From Tethya wilhelma (taxonomy: Eukaryota > Porifera > Demospongiae > Tethyida > Tethyidae): a stretch of DNA of 64,000 nt. A model generated the notes under the pieces. The model worked only from the letters and a program-made list of their open reading frames with translations. It was not told the DNA's origin and searched no databases. The DNA lies in assembly GCA_964030475.1 (NCBI GenBank), contig CAXIPT010000006.1:5126898-5190897 (forward strand), given 5' to 3'. This document shows, one piece after another, positions 10,301 through 25,300 of the stretch. The position numbers and the translations under genes are program-made. Each line of letters opens with the position of its first letter. Position 1 is the stretch's first letter.

Positions 10301-13300
10301 GTGTAACGCCCAACCCATTACAAAGTGAAGGTACTATGTAATACATGCACTTTACTTGACAATGTCTTTGTGAATTAAGCACACATTGACTGTGAGCTCA
10401 AAATGACAAACTGACTGTAAGCACACACATTACTACAAAAATCAATTTTTAATGACATTACATCTGGTACGTGACCAGCACTTGAATGAGCCAAAGACCT
10501 TGTTACTGGTCCTTCTCGGTGGAAACAACTGGTAGGAAGCGGTAGTTTTGTATAAACAGCAACAGCTTTACACTTCCGTGTGGTCTACTTCTTATATAGT
10601 CCCACCCAATCAACACTTAATGAATTTCAGCATTTCTATATAAGAGTTGTAGCTTCAATCTGGTATAGCGTCTGTCAGTGTGATATGGTCCCTGCCAGCC
10701 AATTCCCTTCACTTCCTTAGAATAACGAACAACTCAGAATTCATCTGCGTCTGGTTCTTCTTGCTACACTTTGCATGCTATCATGGCCTGCACAGTTACG
10801 AATCAAATCATCTGCAAACTGCTACATAATTATAGAAATGTCAATGTTAAAAGATTATCGCATATAATATTATTCTCTTCTAAATATTTCGTACCCTTTA
10901 CTGAGTGCTCAAATAAATTTAGTGACATGCACATTATGCTATATCAGCATGCATAAAATTGCATGTGCATTATATTCCTCCCCATTCCTCCCCTATATAA
11001 TGCACAGCAGAAGTTCCCTAACATATACAGTACATTAAACATACAATAGGTATAATAACAGTGAGTATAGAGACTGTGACAGTCTTTTTGTACACTAAAT
11101 TGTATATATAGACTTTGATATCAATGATGTCACTATGGAGCACATATAGCAACCTCGATCCGCAAATTATATAATACATATGCATACATTTATATGTGCG
11201 GAGAGGTGACACTCAACCCAATGTTATTGTATAGCCAGAAATTTTGTAAGCTCTCAAATTTACAGTATAATAGGCTGCAGATGAGACATGATCAGTACCA
11301 TGCACTTATAACTTAGCTGAATTTATTTCTTGCCACACAATTTGCTGGCTATACAGTATAATTATGTAACAATATAATATAATGGGGAGTGTTTCAATAA
11401 TGTCTCAGTGCTCGAATAAATTTACAGTGACATGTTCTATGGATAGAAAGAATATTATCATTAATTTTTCCAATCAACATGCATAAATTGCATGTGCATT
11501 ATTCCTCCCCATTCCTCCCCTATATAATGCACAGCAGGAGTTCCCTAACATATACAGTACATTAAACATGCAATAGGTACAATATAACAGTATAGAGACT
11601 GTGACAGTCTTTTTGTACACTAAATTGTATAGACTTTGATATCAATGATGTCACTATGGAGCACATATAGCAATTAACCTCAATCCGCAAATTATATCAT
11701 ACACATACATACATTTATATGTGCGGAGAGGTGACACTCGACCCATGGAATGTGATATAAACACGTACTATATATAGTCAGAAATCTTGTAAGCTCTCAA
11801 ACTTGGAGTATAATGGGCTACAGATGAGACTTGATCAGTACCATGCACTTATAATTAACTTAGCTGAATTTGTTTCGTGCCCAATAATTTGCTGGCTATA
11901 CAGTATCAATATAGATACATAATAGGGAGTGTTTCAATAATATCTCAGTGCTCGAATAAATTTACATTGACTTGTTATATGGATAGAAAGAATATTGTCA
12001 TTTTCTGATCAGCATACATAATTACATGATGGTGCATTATAATGTTCCTCCCCATTCCTCCCCTATATAATGCACAGCAGATATAGGTGATCATAACAGT
12101 AGTAACATTTATGATACAATTCCTCGAACTACTTTGAAGTGATCACCAGTATGGTAAACAAATATGGCACGATCTGAATCACTCTCATTAGTCCTCAGAG
12201 AGGGGTCTACATGGCTAGGAGAGTGAAGCTGCCATGTGGCATTTTGCCTACTATACGAAAAGATGCGCGTGTTCAGCAAATGAGCCAACGCAAACATCTC
12301 TACAGCTGTGCCCCACTCTCCATCTCTTCCCATGTTAGTGTCAGCAAGATACTCATGCACATTATCATAGTTGGCATTTAGGCCAACATAGTAACTGGAC
12401 ATGAACAAATCATCATTTGCTTCCATGTGGGTAGTGATTGCATTTCGTAATGCACTGTATTGAGTCTGAGACCCAGTAATGACATGAGAAAAAGCTCTAA
12501 AGAGACAATTCCCGTCCCCCCTAGTGTTAAGAAGAGTTCTAGCGTCAGGGTGTCTCAGAGCAACAGTTGGACCACCTGGTGTGATACCACTTGCATGCCT
12601 AAATGTCAACCCCAGTTGGGCACACACACTACGCTGCCAGTCTGCACTGACAGGATTGTAACTAAAAGGCCACACACCAAGTCTGTTGGGCTCATAATCA
12701 TCACGAGTGCAAACTCTCTTACAGTCACTGTTTTGTTGAGAGTCAGGACAATCATGCTTCTTACCAGCTATCTGATTGGTGGCCATCTTTACAATTTTTC
12801 TAGCCTTTGAGGCTATGACCATACTATCAGCATCGATACCCAGTTTACGCTTTCTACCACATTTAGGCTGGGGTGGTATGGGGTACTGTGGTAGATCACT
12901 TCTGAACTTATCTCTCAGCCTGTTCACTTCACGAATGCCACATTCACTAACAATAATTGAATTGGGGTGGAATGCTGAGAGGTAGAGGCCTGTCAAGGAT
13001 TTAACTCGTGACAATGCAACATATGCCATTCCAGGACTGAAAACATCCTCAGAGAGGTCCACTATGGCACATTCTAAAGATAGGCCTTGACATTTGTGGA
13101 TAGTAATGGCATATGCCAAAATGAGGGGAAACTGTTTTCTAAACACAAAGAACTTATTCATGACCATAAACCTACTTTTCACCCTCTCAACATCGTACGG
13201 TTTGTCTATTCTATCAAACTTCACTGTAATTGAGGTCATGGACACTTTTGTTACCGTACCAATGGCACCATTTACCAGGCCGGCTTTAGTATCAAGGTTA

Positions 13301-16300
13301 CGACGTAGCATAACACGAGCACCTACAGCAATATGCAGTGTTGCTTCTAAACCAGCTGTCATATTGCAGTCTCTGTTGAGTTTTGCCAAATGCTCGGTAG
13401 CCTTCTTAGTCCACTTACGTGTACTTGATGTCTGATCAATATCATCAGTACACTGCAATGCCACAACTTCAGATGGAAGGCTATGGAGCATTTGCTGGTT
13501 CAACTCATCACAAGCATTTCTAGTGGGGAACAAACACACAGGGGTTTGGCCAGACTTTTCTAGCTCATGAATCTTGTTGACAATTGGAACATTGATCACT
13601 CGACCCTTCAACACGTCAAGTGTCGTACTTGTGGGAAACCCACACCTTACAGATTGTAACAGTTCACTGTATTGAACATCGTTTCTTTGACGCTCATTTA
13701 TGGTCAACTCATTATACACAACTGTGTCCCTCCATATATTCACAGAGGTTGCACAGCCTAGCCGAAATGTGAGGGATTTCTGTGCTACTCTTTCAAACAC
13801 AGGATTACCATTTACTGGCTGCAATTGGAGCACATCTCCAAAGAATAGCATGGCCTTCCTACCAAACCACTGGTCACTGCCAAACAGTTCCTCCAATCGT
13901 AAATGAATGTAGGCTAAATTGAGAGAGGAAACCATGGAAATCTCATCTACAACAAAAGCCTTGGTGTTTTTAAGGGTGGTCTTAAGGAGTTTGTGGAGGT
14001 CTTTTGACAGCGGCCAGTATCCTGCTGTTTTACCTTCATGCTCAACAGGAAGCCTAAAGAGACGGTGTACAGTTACACCACCAACATTGAAAGCAGCTAA
14101 ACCAGTAGGTGCTGCAATGGCACAAGNGAATAGTAGTATACTACTATATATTCTCTGCTCCAATGCCTATGAGCTCTAGTATAGCTCAGTGGTAAGAGCA
14201 TTCAACATACTGAGTTCGAAAGACCTGGGTTCAAATCCCAGCTAGATCTCAAGATTTGTTTCCAATGAACTTTCGTATTATAATACTACTTTTTTGTGTG
14301 TGTTAGAGTATTTTATGAAATATCTATATAGCTTGTATCCTAATTGTTCTAATTACCTGATGTTTCTATATACTTGCTTTGATTAACTTTTAGAACGTAA
14401 TAACGAAATTACAATCTCTGCTGGAAGGACACAAACTGATGAAAATGCAGCAGAATCGATTGAAATATGTGCCACCATCAGCGATGTGACTGCTACTGAT
14501 GTTTCCATTAGTGTCACCTTGAGTAGAGGAGAACTTGACGCACGTAAGCAAACTATGGCTATGATAATCGTGATGACTTCAGTTCCCTCTTCTTTGTTGA
14601 GCCATATCCATTACGAAGAGTGCAAAAAAAAGTTGAATAGTTTATGATTGAGTTCTTGAAGTGTAACCTGTAGGTCAAGATTTTGTGCAGACACAGAAAA
14701 GTTTTTAAAAATCTAGCTGTATGTATATTATGTGTTTGCTGTTTAGTATGCTAATTTTCATGAGTTATGATCTCTAAATAATGCCCAAATATAAGTTATT
14801 GCCAAATGCCTTAGTGCAATTTTCCAGCGCTCAGTCTACTACTATAGTTACAAGTACAAAAAACATTAGAAATGTAATGGAAACATAGGAATGGCCAAAT
14901 CGTAAAAAAGTGAGCAAACAAGATAGGAATGGTTGTCAGATTGAGCGAGTTCATTTCACTGTGTCACATATGTTCATATCCCTACTGAGCTCAATGTAAT
15001 TGTAGACACAGGAATGAAATCGCTCAGTTTGACAACCATTCCTATCTTGTTTGCTCACTTTTTTACGATTTGGCCATTTGTATCTTTGCATTACATTTGT
15101 AATGTTTTTTGTACCTGTTTGTTCTATTTTTTTTGAATAATTGTTTTCAATATCAGTGGAATTTAGTCTATATCCTGAGCAGAGAACTTGCCCACAGCCC
15201 GGGCCTAGCTAGCTACAGTACATGCCTTTCAGACAGCTGAAACTCTGAACCCCCATTTTCAGTTCTTCAGTAGGGAAGTTATATTTAGCTAACAAGACAC
15301 AAATATAATGGACATGCATAAATCATGTTCAAACTGGAGAATGACTGGACAGGATAGGACAGAACTTGGGGCACTAAAGGCTGCAATCGATTCCAAATAA
15401 CGCGCACTTGAATATGGAAAGGGTCGTTAGGCTAGCTAGCTAATGAATAATGCATGACTTAGAAATTAATGGCCGCCATATGGAGAAGGTGCTTTTCGCC
15501 TTGTATCTAGCAACTCAATGAGAGACACAAAAAACCGATGGCAAAAGCGACTGTCCCCAAAGAAACCAAGTTTGTTCGTTCAAGATCAGCTTCTAAAAGT
15601 GAATAGTCTCTGAGAAAAGTTGAGCCAAGATAGAAAAAAGAAGGCCGGCGCTGAGAAGGCTTTGGTATATTTTAGTTTGGTACTTTAGCGATGGTTTTAG
15701 GCCATGTTTTAGGGCTCATTAGAAAGAGAAAGAGCTAAATAGTAGCTTAAGACTGAGCCTTTTAATGCCAAGCGCTCAGTTTTTGCAGAGTTATTCGCGT
15801 GAATATTTGTATTGCGCTAATGGGCCATCTGTGCCATTCCTATGTACCCAGTACTACCGTACTGGGAATAGCTTAATTTTCATATCAATTATCAAATTGC
15901 TATGTTGTACAATGTTCAATCTCCACTTATAAACTACTGCATATTGTAATATAATATTATGTGCTATTGAACATAATCTGATAAATGTCCTAATTATTAT
16001 TATCAATTTATATGCAGTTAATCTTGAAGATTTTATGTTCTCAACTTCACCACTGAGACTAACTGATTTTGTCAACGTTGGTAGTGATTTACAAGCTTGC
16101 GATAGTGATGCTGTGAGTATACTAAATGATGATGATTGGGAAGGGTTTCATTCATTTGAAGTGAGTTTGTCTTCAACCTCACTAACCCCATCTTCTTTGA
16201 CAATTGGAACTCCTTCAACAGTCACCNGTGGAAGTTGCTAAGCAACAGTATAGTAGTTCAATAAGTTTAATATGCATGTTTAAGTGTTTGTATTACTAGT

Positions 16301-19300
16301 GGGAATAGTACTACATTTTTTTACCCAGTAGCATAATGTGATTTGTTTTGAAAATTCAAAAGTCACCATGTTCCTGAATACATATATATGTATCAAGAGT
16401 TAATGCTCTTGAGTGTATGATAATAATATATTCTACTGTTTGGTACAGATTCTAGTGACTTTTCTCTACCAAATGGTGATATTGCTACCTTTGAAGTAGG
16501 AGTGGCAGATCTAGCCTGTATCAATATCAGTATCACTAATGATAACTGCTTTGAAGGGGATCATGAGTTCTCTGTAACTCTTCAAAGTTCCTCACTTGAT
16601 ATTGATATAAACACTATGCTTGATGATGTCACAATTACCATCACTGATCCACAAGGTAAGTATATAGTCATCTAAATAGCAGTATAAATCTGTATAATTA
16701 TGCGGATTGTCAAAGCCTGTACACATGCAGTATTTCTGTATTGCTATAACTATAACTAGAATGCCTGTATGAGCACCAGACAGACTTGATGAAACATAGC
16801 TATAAGGCTTGTCAAGAATCATCATTGCATGTCTGAATTATTAATTGAAATTAGTGCAATTTTACTTGGACATTAATTCTCTAGTAGTAGTTAAAACTTT
16901 GAATCGAGTATAAGACCAGCAATCTTAGTAAGTTACATATTATTATCCGTTTACTCCTGCATGTATCCTTACAGATGCTACCATACAATTTGCTGATCCA
17001 GATGGCACTATTACTTTACCTGAAGGGGCAGTTGGAGGCATTGACCTTCTTCTGACTACACCTGGGGAGCCAGCTGGTCAACTAAAGGTTCCGATCTCCG
17101 TCACTTTAACAGCGGTCAATGGATCAAAAGCAGGTGTGTGTAAAGCTGTTCACATTGTAATTGATACTCAGTATCATTTAATTTTTGTAATTGACACATG
17201 CAGCTATAAAGTAAATCTAGATATAGCATCTTTCCCATATACAGCAGTCTTAGTTATATATTCACGTATGTGAGTAAGTAGAGATAATTGTATTATACTC
17301 TTACAGTAGATTGATATAGCTGCTAAAGATATTTGGTCAATAACTTAACAATCAATGCTGAAAATAATAATTCGGAAATGCACAGGCAGCTGCAGTGATC
17401 GTCATAAACACATGCCATATTTTACTGTTGAGGAGGATGTACGTATGACAGACAAATATATAGTAATTTTAATTATTTAGCAGCTAGAATAATACACAAA
17501 CAAAAATTTCCCAATCATTGGTACTATATCATGAGAAGTTAGAGCAATAAAAAAATTACACAAAGTCTTTGCATGACTAGTAAATCACTTTAAGACATAA
17601 TTTATATGCATGCTTATATTATACGGACATATCACAATATTATGTCTTGGCAGGATTGGATGAAGACTATATGCCAGCTACCCTTGATGTTCAATTTATG
17701 ATTGGTGATGCTAATTCTCAAGTACGTACTAGCACTAATGGATCTATCCTCCTTGACAATGCTCTGGAGGGTGACCATTCCTTTACTTTGACCCTGAGTG
17801 CTGATGAAGCTGCAGCTGGAGGCTATACTCTCAATACAGATCGTGATGTGCTAACTATCATTATCACAGATTCATCTGCTAATTGTAAGGGGAAAAAATC
17901 AGTACTGTAAACTAGTCTCATGGTTTTTCATGTATACATGATTATAAGTTTGCAATTATATATATGAGCAGTAATGTCAATCATGTTGTTTTTTATCTGC
18001 TATATATATAATACATTTTCAGTGGAATCATTTGAATTCGGTTTCGGCATGGTGGATAGGCCAGTGGAAGGTACTGATAATACTGCTGATGTTTGCAGCT
18101 TTTTTATTTTAATGAATGGTATCACACTGGAATGTGATATAGTGGTAACTGTCTCAGTCCAATCGATATCACCAGCAAGTAAGTATAAAAAATTGAAGTT
18201 TGATGTTGTAAATGAGTTATAAATAAATACTATAATAAAGCATAGTTCCCTGCCATGTCCTTCTCAGTTTTGTATACATGTGCATCAGTGAAGTTATTTT
18301 TATGTTAACCTGTTGCACACAGTTGAAGGCGATGATTTTTCAGCTCCATCAGTCTTAGAGTACTCCTTTGATTCAGCAACAATAGATGGACCCTGTATTA
18401 CTTTCAGTATTGGTGATGATATGGACTTTGAAGGTGATCATTCTTTCTTGGTGTCAGTGAATTCAACAACTCCTTCTGGAATCGGTGGCTCTGATAGTTC
18501 TACTGCTGTCACTATTGTGGACGATGAAGGTATATAAGTTGTTACAAAAGGCATACAAGTCCATGCATGTATATAGAGTAGTTGAATATTGGCAAAGTGA
18601 TGTATATTGTATTGCAGGACCTGGTATAAATTTTGTGAGAAATTTATAGTTTGGCATATTTACCGAGTAATTCTGATGACCTTTACCAATAATATTATAT
18701 TATAATATGAGCAAAAAACATGTGCTGGTAAAGCTATAACTTCAGCAGTTTTGGTACAAAATGACTTTAGCAGGCTTGATATACCAAATGACTTTTAAAA
18801 TTGGCAGTTTTACCACAAAAAGACTCTCTACTGTTCAAATCGTCCAGTCTGAAAGCATGCAAGGTTCGTTGCTAAAACTGCAGGTTTTTCACCTCCAAAA
18901 TTGAACTTAGGCTAAATTCACCAAATACTTTTATAATTAAGCCTTCCAAATTTTCCCGCTATTACAGTATTCCATGCAACATATATTGTATACCTATCAA
19001 ACAGCCTATGCACTCACTACTAACAATTAAGGTCTTCCATTTGACAATTTTTTAAATATATAATGCTTGATTATTGCTTGCATGCTTGTATCAAGAGTGT
19101 ATTTCCCTAATACACTCTTGCTAATACACTCTTGCTTGTATATAATATGGAAATATGTGTACATGCCACTTATTTATCTAGCTAACATAATTATTTGTAT
19201 AGAGAATACAGTATATATACTTTGATATTTAGTGCTTTTTCTCACGCTTCTATATAGTGATTACAGTACAGATATCAACGCTTGATGTGACTCAGGCAGA

Positions 19301-22300
19301 GAATGATGAAGGTTTTGTTGAGATTTGTGTGGAGAGTTCTGGCATTACTGGGTTTGAAATTGCAGCAGATGATCTTCTGAATATGACATTTATGGGGGAT
19401 TCTGAGACAAGTAAGTCAAACAGTCAATTTGAGTATGCAATGCAGTGTATATAAGTATATATCCACCTTTTGCATGGATTAGTAGTTGTGCATGCACGCA
19501 GTGTATTGAGTTCCTCACAAAATCAATGGGTTATATATAGTATGGATCCAGCGTTAGTTATGTGCATGAAGTATGTATACGCCTAAGGAATCATTCAACA
19601 TTTCTATATATATATACTATTATAATAATAATATGATTATATTGTCCATGTCTCAAGCTGTACCTGAGGATTTTGAGCCAGATGGAGCTGATGTCATGAG
19701 TGTTCCAGTAGACTTTCCAATGGGAGATCCCACTGAAGTGTGCATTGATATTTACATTAATGATGACAACTGCTTTGAAGGAAATCACCAGTTTACAGTA
19801 GAACTTTCAAGTTCATCAACCCTAATTAACATAGGGACCAACAATACCTCCACAGTGACCCTTACTGACAGAGAAGGTATACACATGGCCCGGTAACAAT
19901 ATTTGTGCAGTTCAATCTGTGTTAAATATAGTTTGTCACTAAACGTTTGCCTTGCCGGCAGGCCTTCTATGTGCTGCTATATTGCTCTACGATTGACATT
20001 TTGACAATCTTTATAAGAGATTAGAAATTAGTATAACAATCATCAAGGTAATAAATCAATAATTCTCAGCACACAGAAGGCTTGTAAACAAGGCTATAAC
20101 TATATACGCTCTTCACACATGTATAATCTTGCCTCTTTGCATGCCAATAATATGAACAGATGCAACTGTCCAATTTGTTAACACTATGGTTGAAGTTGAT
20201 GAAGATATGGATGTCAGTTTTATCCTTGAACTTATTACTCCAACAACAAGTCCAGTTGGTCGATTAAAAGTTCCTATTTCTGTGACATTAACCCTGTTTA
20301 ATGGAACCAAAGCAGGTATGCGTATATATACGTCCATATATGTATATTCATAATGCAGCATTGTACTAATTCATGGTGACTGTCGACACATGTATGCATG
20401 CAATCATAATTATGTGTACAATTGGAGTAAAAAATTATATACCTTCTGCTTGGTTTACATGTAGAGTATCCAGATGATTTCAATGCACAGTCTCTCTCTG
20501 TCATGTTTTTGGAGGGTGACGCTAATGAGCAGCAAAGACCTACAACTAATGTTTCTATCATTGCTGACAATGCTCTAGAAGGTGCTCATTCTTTCACTGT
20601 TGCTCTGCCAAGTGACCCACCAGAAGATTTGGAATATTCTATTGGAAATAATTCTATTCTCACAGTCGTTATCTCCGACACTGCAGACTGTAAGACTTCA
20701 AGCATGGATGAGATTGAATGTTATTGCATGTATGCATGTATGCATGTGTTACAATAGCACAGTAGCATATGGTTGCTAATGACTCAAACTAATGATTTTT
20801 TTTGTGCTGTATATCATACGTACGGTAGTACGTATAGTAGGAATGGGCCGACTGTCCCATTGACACAATACAAAATGTTCATGCTTATAAACTTTCAGGG
20901 AAAGAAAGCTAAGCCTTCAAATGCATTTAATAGCCTCCCACAGACAGTTAGCTTACTGTATTAACCAAGAAGACTGGTAGAAAGTTTCTAGAGCACTCTG
21001 GAGAGAGCGCTCGTGAGAAGCCACAAGAGTGCAATTTTGTTCTCCTTCCTTTCTTCCTTCCTTCCTTCCTTCCTAACTGACTTACTTGAACGCGATTTCC
21101 AGACAAACAAAAGGCATTGAGCCAACTTTGACCATATAGTGGGACTTCATTTCATCTGTAGTACGTCCTTTTTGACTCGTTTGCTGGCGAAAACGCAGCA
21201 AACAAAATCTAGGCAGCTTTGAAACTATCGATATAAAATACTGTACTTTTTATTTAGCCATTTTGATGTAGGTAAAGGTCGTCAATAGACCATGTGGTTT
21301 GCATGCACCTAATGCGCGTGCGCATCTAATGTACACTTATGCTTTTGTAGAGACTGACTATAGTCTCTGCTGTGTGATTGTCTCCATGCAATTGAGTACC
21401 TTGGTGTTTAAAAAAGTGAATGAACAAGTAGTAAAAATTTTATAAAAATGAGAAGTGTAGGAATGGGCAGTGCGGTAAAAAGCAATGAAACAAGACAAGT
21501 CTCTGAATTTCAGCACATGACTACTTCATTTTTTGTGCCCTACTCTTTGTGTATCTACATTCTAAATGCTTATTACTTCATCCAAATAAATAGTCAAGTG
21601 CATGATTGCTGTTGCATTGACTCATGAGCCAAACAACTGACATTTATAATGATGGAATTCAAATTTGCAATTTACCCGTGAAAATGAAGTAGTCATGTGC
21701 CGAAATTCAGAGACTTGTCTTGTTTCATTGCTTTTTACTGCACTGCCCATTCCTACACTTCTCATTTTTATAAAATTTTTACTACTTGTATATATATATA
21801 TATGGCAGAATTTTTTTGCAAGCAACTGTTTATTAATTAGAGCAGTTAAAGTTTTACATCCCATGAATGTAGTTCAATGTTTTAATTCTACAGTGCCTTA
21901 GCTGTGAATCCCCACTAGATCTCATATGATTTTTTTTTCCAATTGTGGTTGTGTGTGCAATAACTTTACTTTGTTCTACTCGTGCTTACAGTGGGTTCAT
22001 TCTTCTTTGATTTCTCACCGTTTGCAAGTCGTGGTGAAAGTGCAGATGATCCCTTTCAAGCTTGTGGGTTTGTTATATTAATGAATGAGATTACACTGGA
22101 CTGTGATGTCACTCTGACAGTTGAGGTGGAAGATACTCCTGAAGCAGGTGTGTTATTTATATATAAATCTAAGCAATATTATATATAGTCAGGTGTGCAT
22201 GTACTAAAATGCAAGGAATTTTATCATAGCTATAAGTTCTGAATCAATAATTCTTGTATGGTACTGAATCATTCTAATTATATTCCACCATGCATTTCTT

Positions 22301-25300
22301 CTTGTCATGACACTCAGTTGCTGATGTTGACTTCTCTGTACCCACCACTCTGGAGTTTTTCTTAAACAGGACTTCAACTGAGACTGGGACTGCCTCATGT
22401 CTTTCATTTGCTACCATAGACGATACCAACTTTGAAGGGGACCATTCCTTTACTGTGTCTGTGGTGTCAACAACCCCTGATGGAATCGGCACTGATGCAA
22501 GTATAGTTGGAACCATCATTGATGATGACAGTGAGTTTAAATTGTAATGCATAATTTTTATATTATCTAGGCATGTACCAAAGTGCTATAATTAATCAAG
22601 ATGCATGCAGTCTAATACAGGGTTCGTAAAAGATTTTATATAGTGGAGGGGGGAGACTGTGTGGGCACAGCTCATACATGTAAACTGTAAAAAAAAAGGG
22701 TTGATGAAAGACATCCATCACTCACTGAACCTTTCCCTCTATTAAGTATAGGTACAATGAAAGCACCCAGGTGCATATATACTCCTTGGTGCATACTGTG
22801 CATGTAAAATTCCGAGTACTTAGTGCGATTGTATGAGCTGTAAGAATTATATGTAATTAGTGCACAATGTTAAAATGTTATGCATTGCTGTGTTTATAAT
22901 TTTTTTACATTTATATCATTCATGAAATGATACAATGAAAGTTCGATTGTTTCTTGCTGTTGGCTAAGTAAGTCATGAGATCAGCTAAAAACTTGCATGC
23001 ATATAATTTCAAACTCCTTTGACACTGAGCATCAGAATGGGACCTTACTTTGCACACAATCTACACGTGGTCAGATCTTGACCATAACAGAAAGTTTTTT
23101 AAAAGCTAGTCTAAGAACAGATTTTCTGTGAGGTCATGATATGAAAAATTNAACGCGATTTCCAGACAAACAAAAGGCATTGAGCCAACTTTGACCATAT
23201 AGTGGGACTTCATTTCATCTGTAGTACGTCCTTTTTGACTCGTTTGCTGGCGAAAACGCAGCAAACAAAATCTAGGCAGCTTTGAAACTATCGATATAAA
23301 ATACTGTACTTTTTATTTAGCCATTTTGATGTAGGTAAAGGTCGTCAATAGACCATGTGGTTTGCATGCACCTAATGCGCGTGCGCATCTAATGTACACT
23401 TATGCTTTTGTAGAGACTGACTATAGTCTCTGCTGTGTGATTGTCTCCATGCAATTGAGTACCTTGGTGTTTAAAAAAGTGAATGAACAAGTAGTAAAAA
23501 TTTTATAAAAATGAGAAGTGTAGGAATGGGCAGTGCGGTAAAAAGCAATGAAACAAGACAAGTCTCTGAATTTCAGCACATGACTACTTCATTTTTTGTG
23601 CCCTACTCTTTGTGTATCTACATTCTAAATGCTTATTACTTCATCCAAATAAATAGTCAAGTGCATGATTGCTGTTGCATTGACTCATGAGCCAAACAAC
23701 TGACATTTATAATGATGGAATTCAAATTTGCAATTTACCCGTGAAAATGAAGTAGTCATGTGCCGAAATTCAGAGACTTGTCTTGTTTCATTGCTTTTTA
23801 CTGCACTGCCCATTCCTACACTTCTCATTTTTATAAAATTTTTACTACTTGTATATATATATATATGGCAGAATTTTTTTTGCAAGCAACTGTTTATTAA
23901 TTAGAGCAGTTAAAGTTTTACATCCCATGAATGTAGTTCAATGTTTTAATTCTACAGTGCCTTAGCTGTGAATCCCCACTAGATCTCATATGATTTTTTT
24001 TTCCAATTGTGGTTGTGTGTGCAATAACTTTACTTTGTTCTACTCGTGCTTACAGTGGGTTCATTCTTCTTTGATTTCTCACCGTTTGCAAGTCGTGGTG
24101 AAAGTGCAGATGATCCCTTTCAAGCTTGTGGGTTTGTTATATTAATGAATGAGATTACACTGGACTGTGATGTCACTCTGACAGTTGAGGTGGAAGATAC
24201 TCCTGAAGCAGGTGTGTTATTTATATATAAATCTAAGCAATATTATATATAGTCAGGTGTGCATGTACTAAAATGCAAGGAATTTTATCATAGCTATAAG
24301 TTCTGAATCAATAATTCTTGTATGGTACTGAATCATTCTAATTATATTCCACCATGCATTTCTTCTTGTCATGACACTCAGTTGCTGATGTTGACTTCTC
24401 TGTACCCACCACTCTGGAGTTTTTCTTAAACAGGACTTCAACTGAGACTGGGACTGCCTCATGTCTTTCATTTGCTACCATAGACGATACCAACTTTGAA
24501 GGGGACCATTCCTTTACTGTGTCTGTGGTGTCAACAACCCCTGATGGAATCGGCACTGATGCAAGTATAGTTGGAACCATCATTGATGATGACAGTGAGT
24601 TTAAATTGTAATGCATAATTTTTATATTATCTAGGCATGTACCAAAGTGCTATAATTAATCAAGATGCATGCAGTCTAATACAGGGTTCGTAAAAGATTT
24701 TATATAGTGGAGGGGGGAGACTGTGTGGGCACAGCTCATACATGTAAACTGTAAAAAAAAAGGGTTGATGAAAGACATCCATCACTCACTGAACCTTTCC
24801 CTCTATTAAGTATAGGTACAATGAAAGCACCCAGGTGCATATATACTCCTTGGTGCATACTGTGCATGTAAAATTCCGAGTACTTAGTGCGATTGTATGA
24901 GCTGTAAGAATTATATGTAATTAGTGCACAATGTTAAAATGTTATGCATTGCTGTGTTTATAATTTTTTTACATTTATATCATTCATGAAATGATACAAT
25001 GAAAGTTCGATTGTTTCTTGCTGTTGGCTAAGTAAGTCATGAGATCAGCTAAAAACTTGCATGCATATAATTTCAAACTCCTTTGACACTGAGCATCAGA
25101 ATGGGACCTTACTTTGCACACAATCTACACGTGGTCAGATCTTGACCATAACAGAAAGTTTTTTAAAAGCTAGTCTAAGAACAGATTTTCTGTGAGGTCA
25201 TGATATGAAAAATTTAACTTGCAAGCTTGCAATTTGTAAAATCTCTCTCGGTTAATGTTATGGCATTCAATTTGATGAGAAATGGTCCCTGACAAAGTTT

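Larger units (their letters stand above)
21089..25214. repeat. 2.06 kb direct duplication meeting at a single N
   Basis: 21089-23150 and 23152-25214 are the same sequence; the only difference I see is one T in a homopolymer (7 versus 8). The copies meet exactly at the N at 23151. This is what an unmerged overlap between two contigs looks like. It duplicates a D/E exon pair and a MITE. Confidence 0.93.

Noticed and set aside
10898..12095. CRISPR-like or regulatory array
   Set aside because: Units are about 0.5 kb, with no short repeats and spacers; it is an ordinary tandem repeat in a eukaryotic genome.
12109..14126. Host PIF1 helicase gene
   Set aside because: The OTU fusion, single-exon structure, antisense intronic position and linked repeats fit a transposon gene better than a cellular one.
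12460..14179. Plus-strand ORFs opposite the helicase
   Set aside because: They are shadows of the 2 kb minus-strand frame, with no recognisable motif of their own.
14171..14252. Possible functional tRNA gene
   Set aside because: Boxes A and B and the T arm are good, but the 7 bp acceptor stem does not pair and the anticodon arm is irregular. A non-tRNA head is shared with another copy, so it is a SINE.
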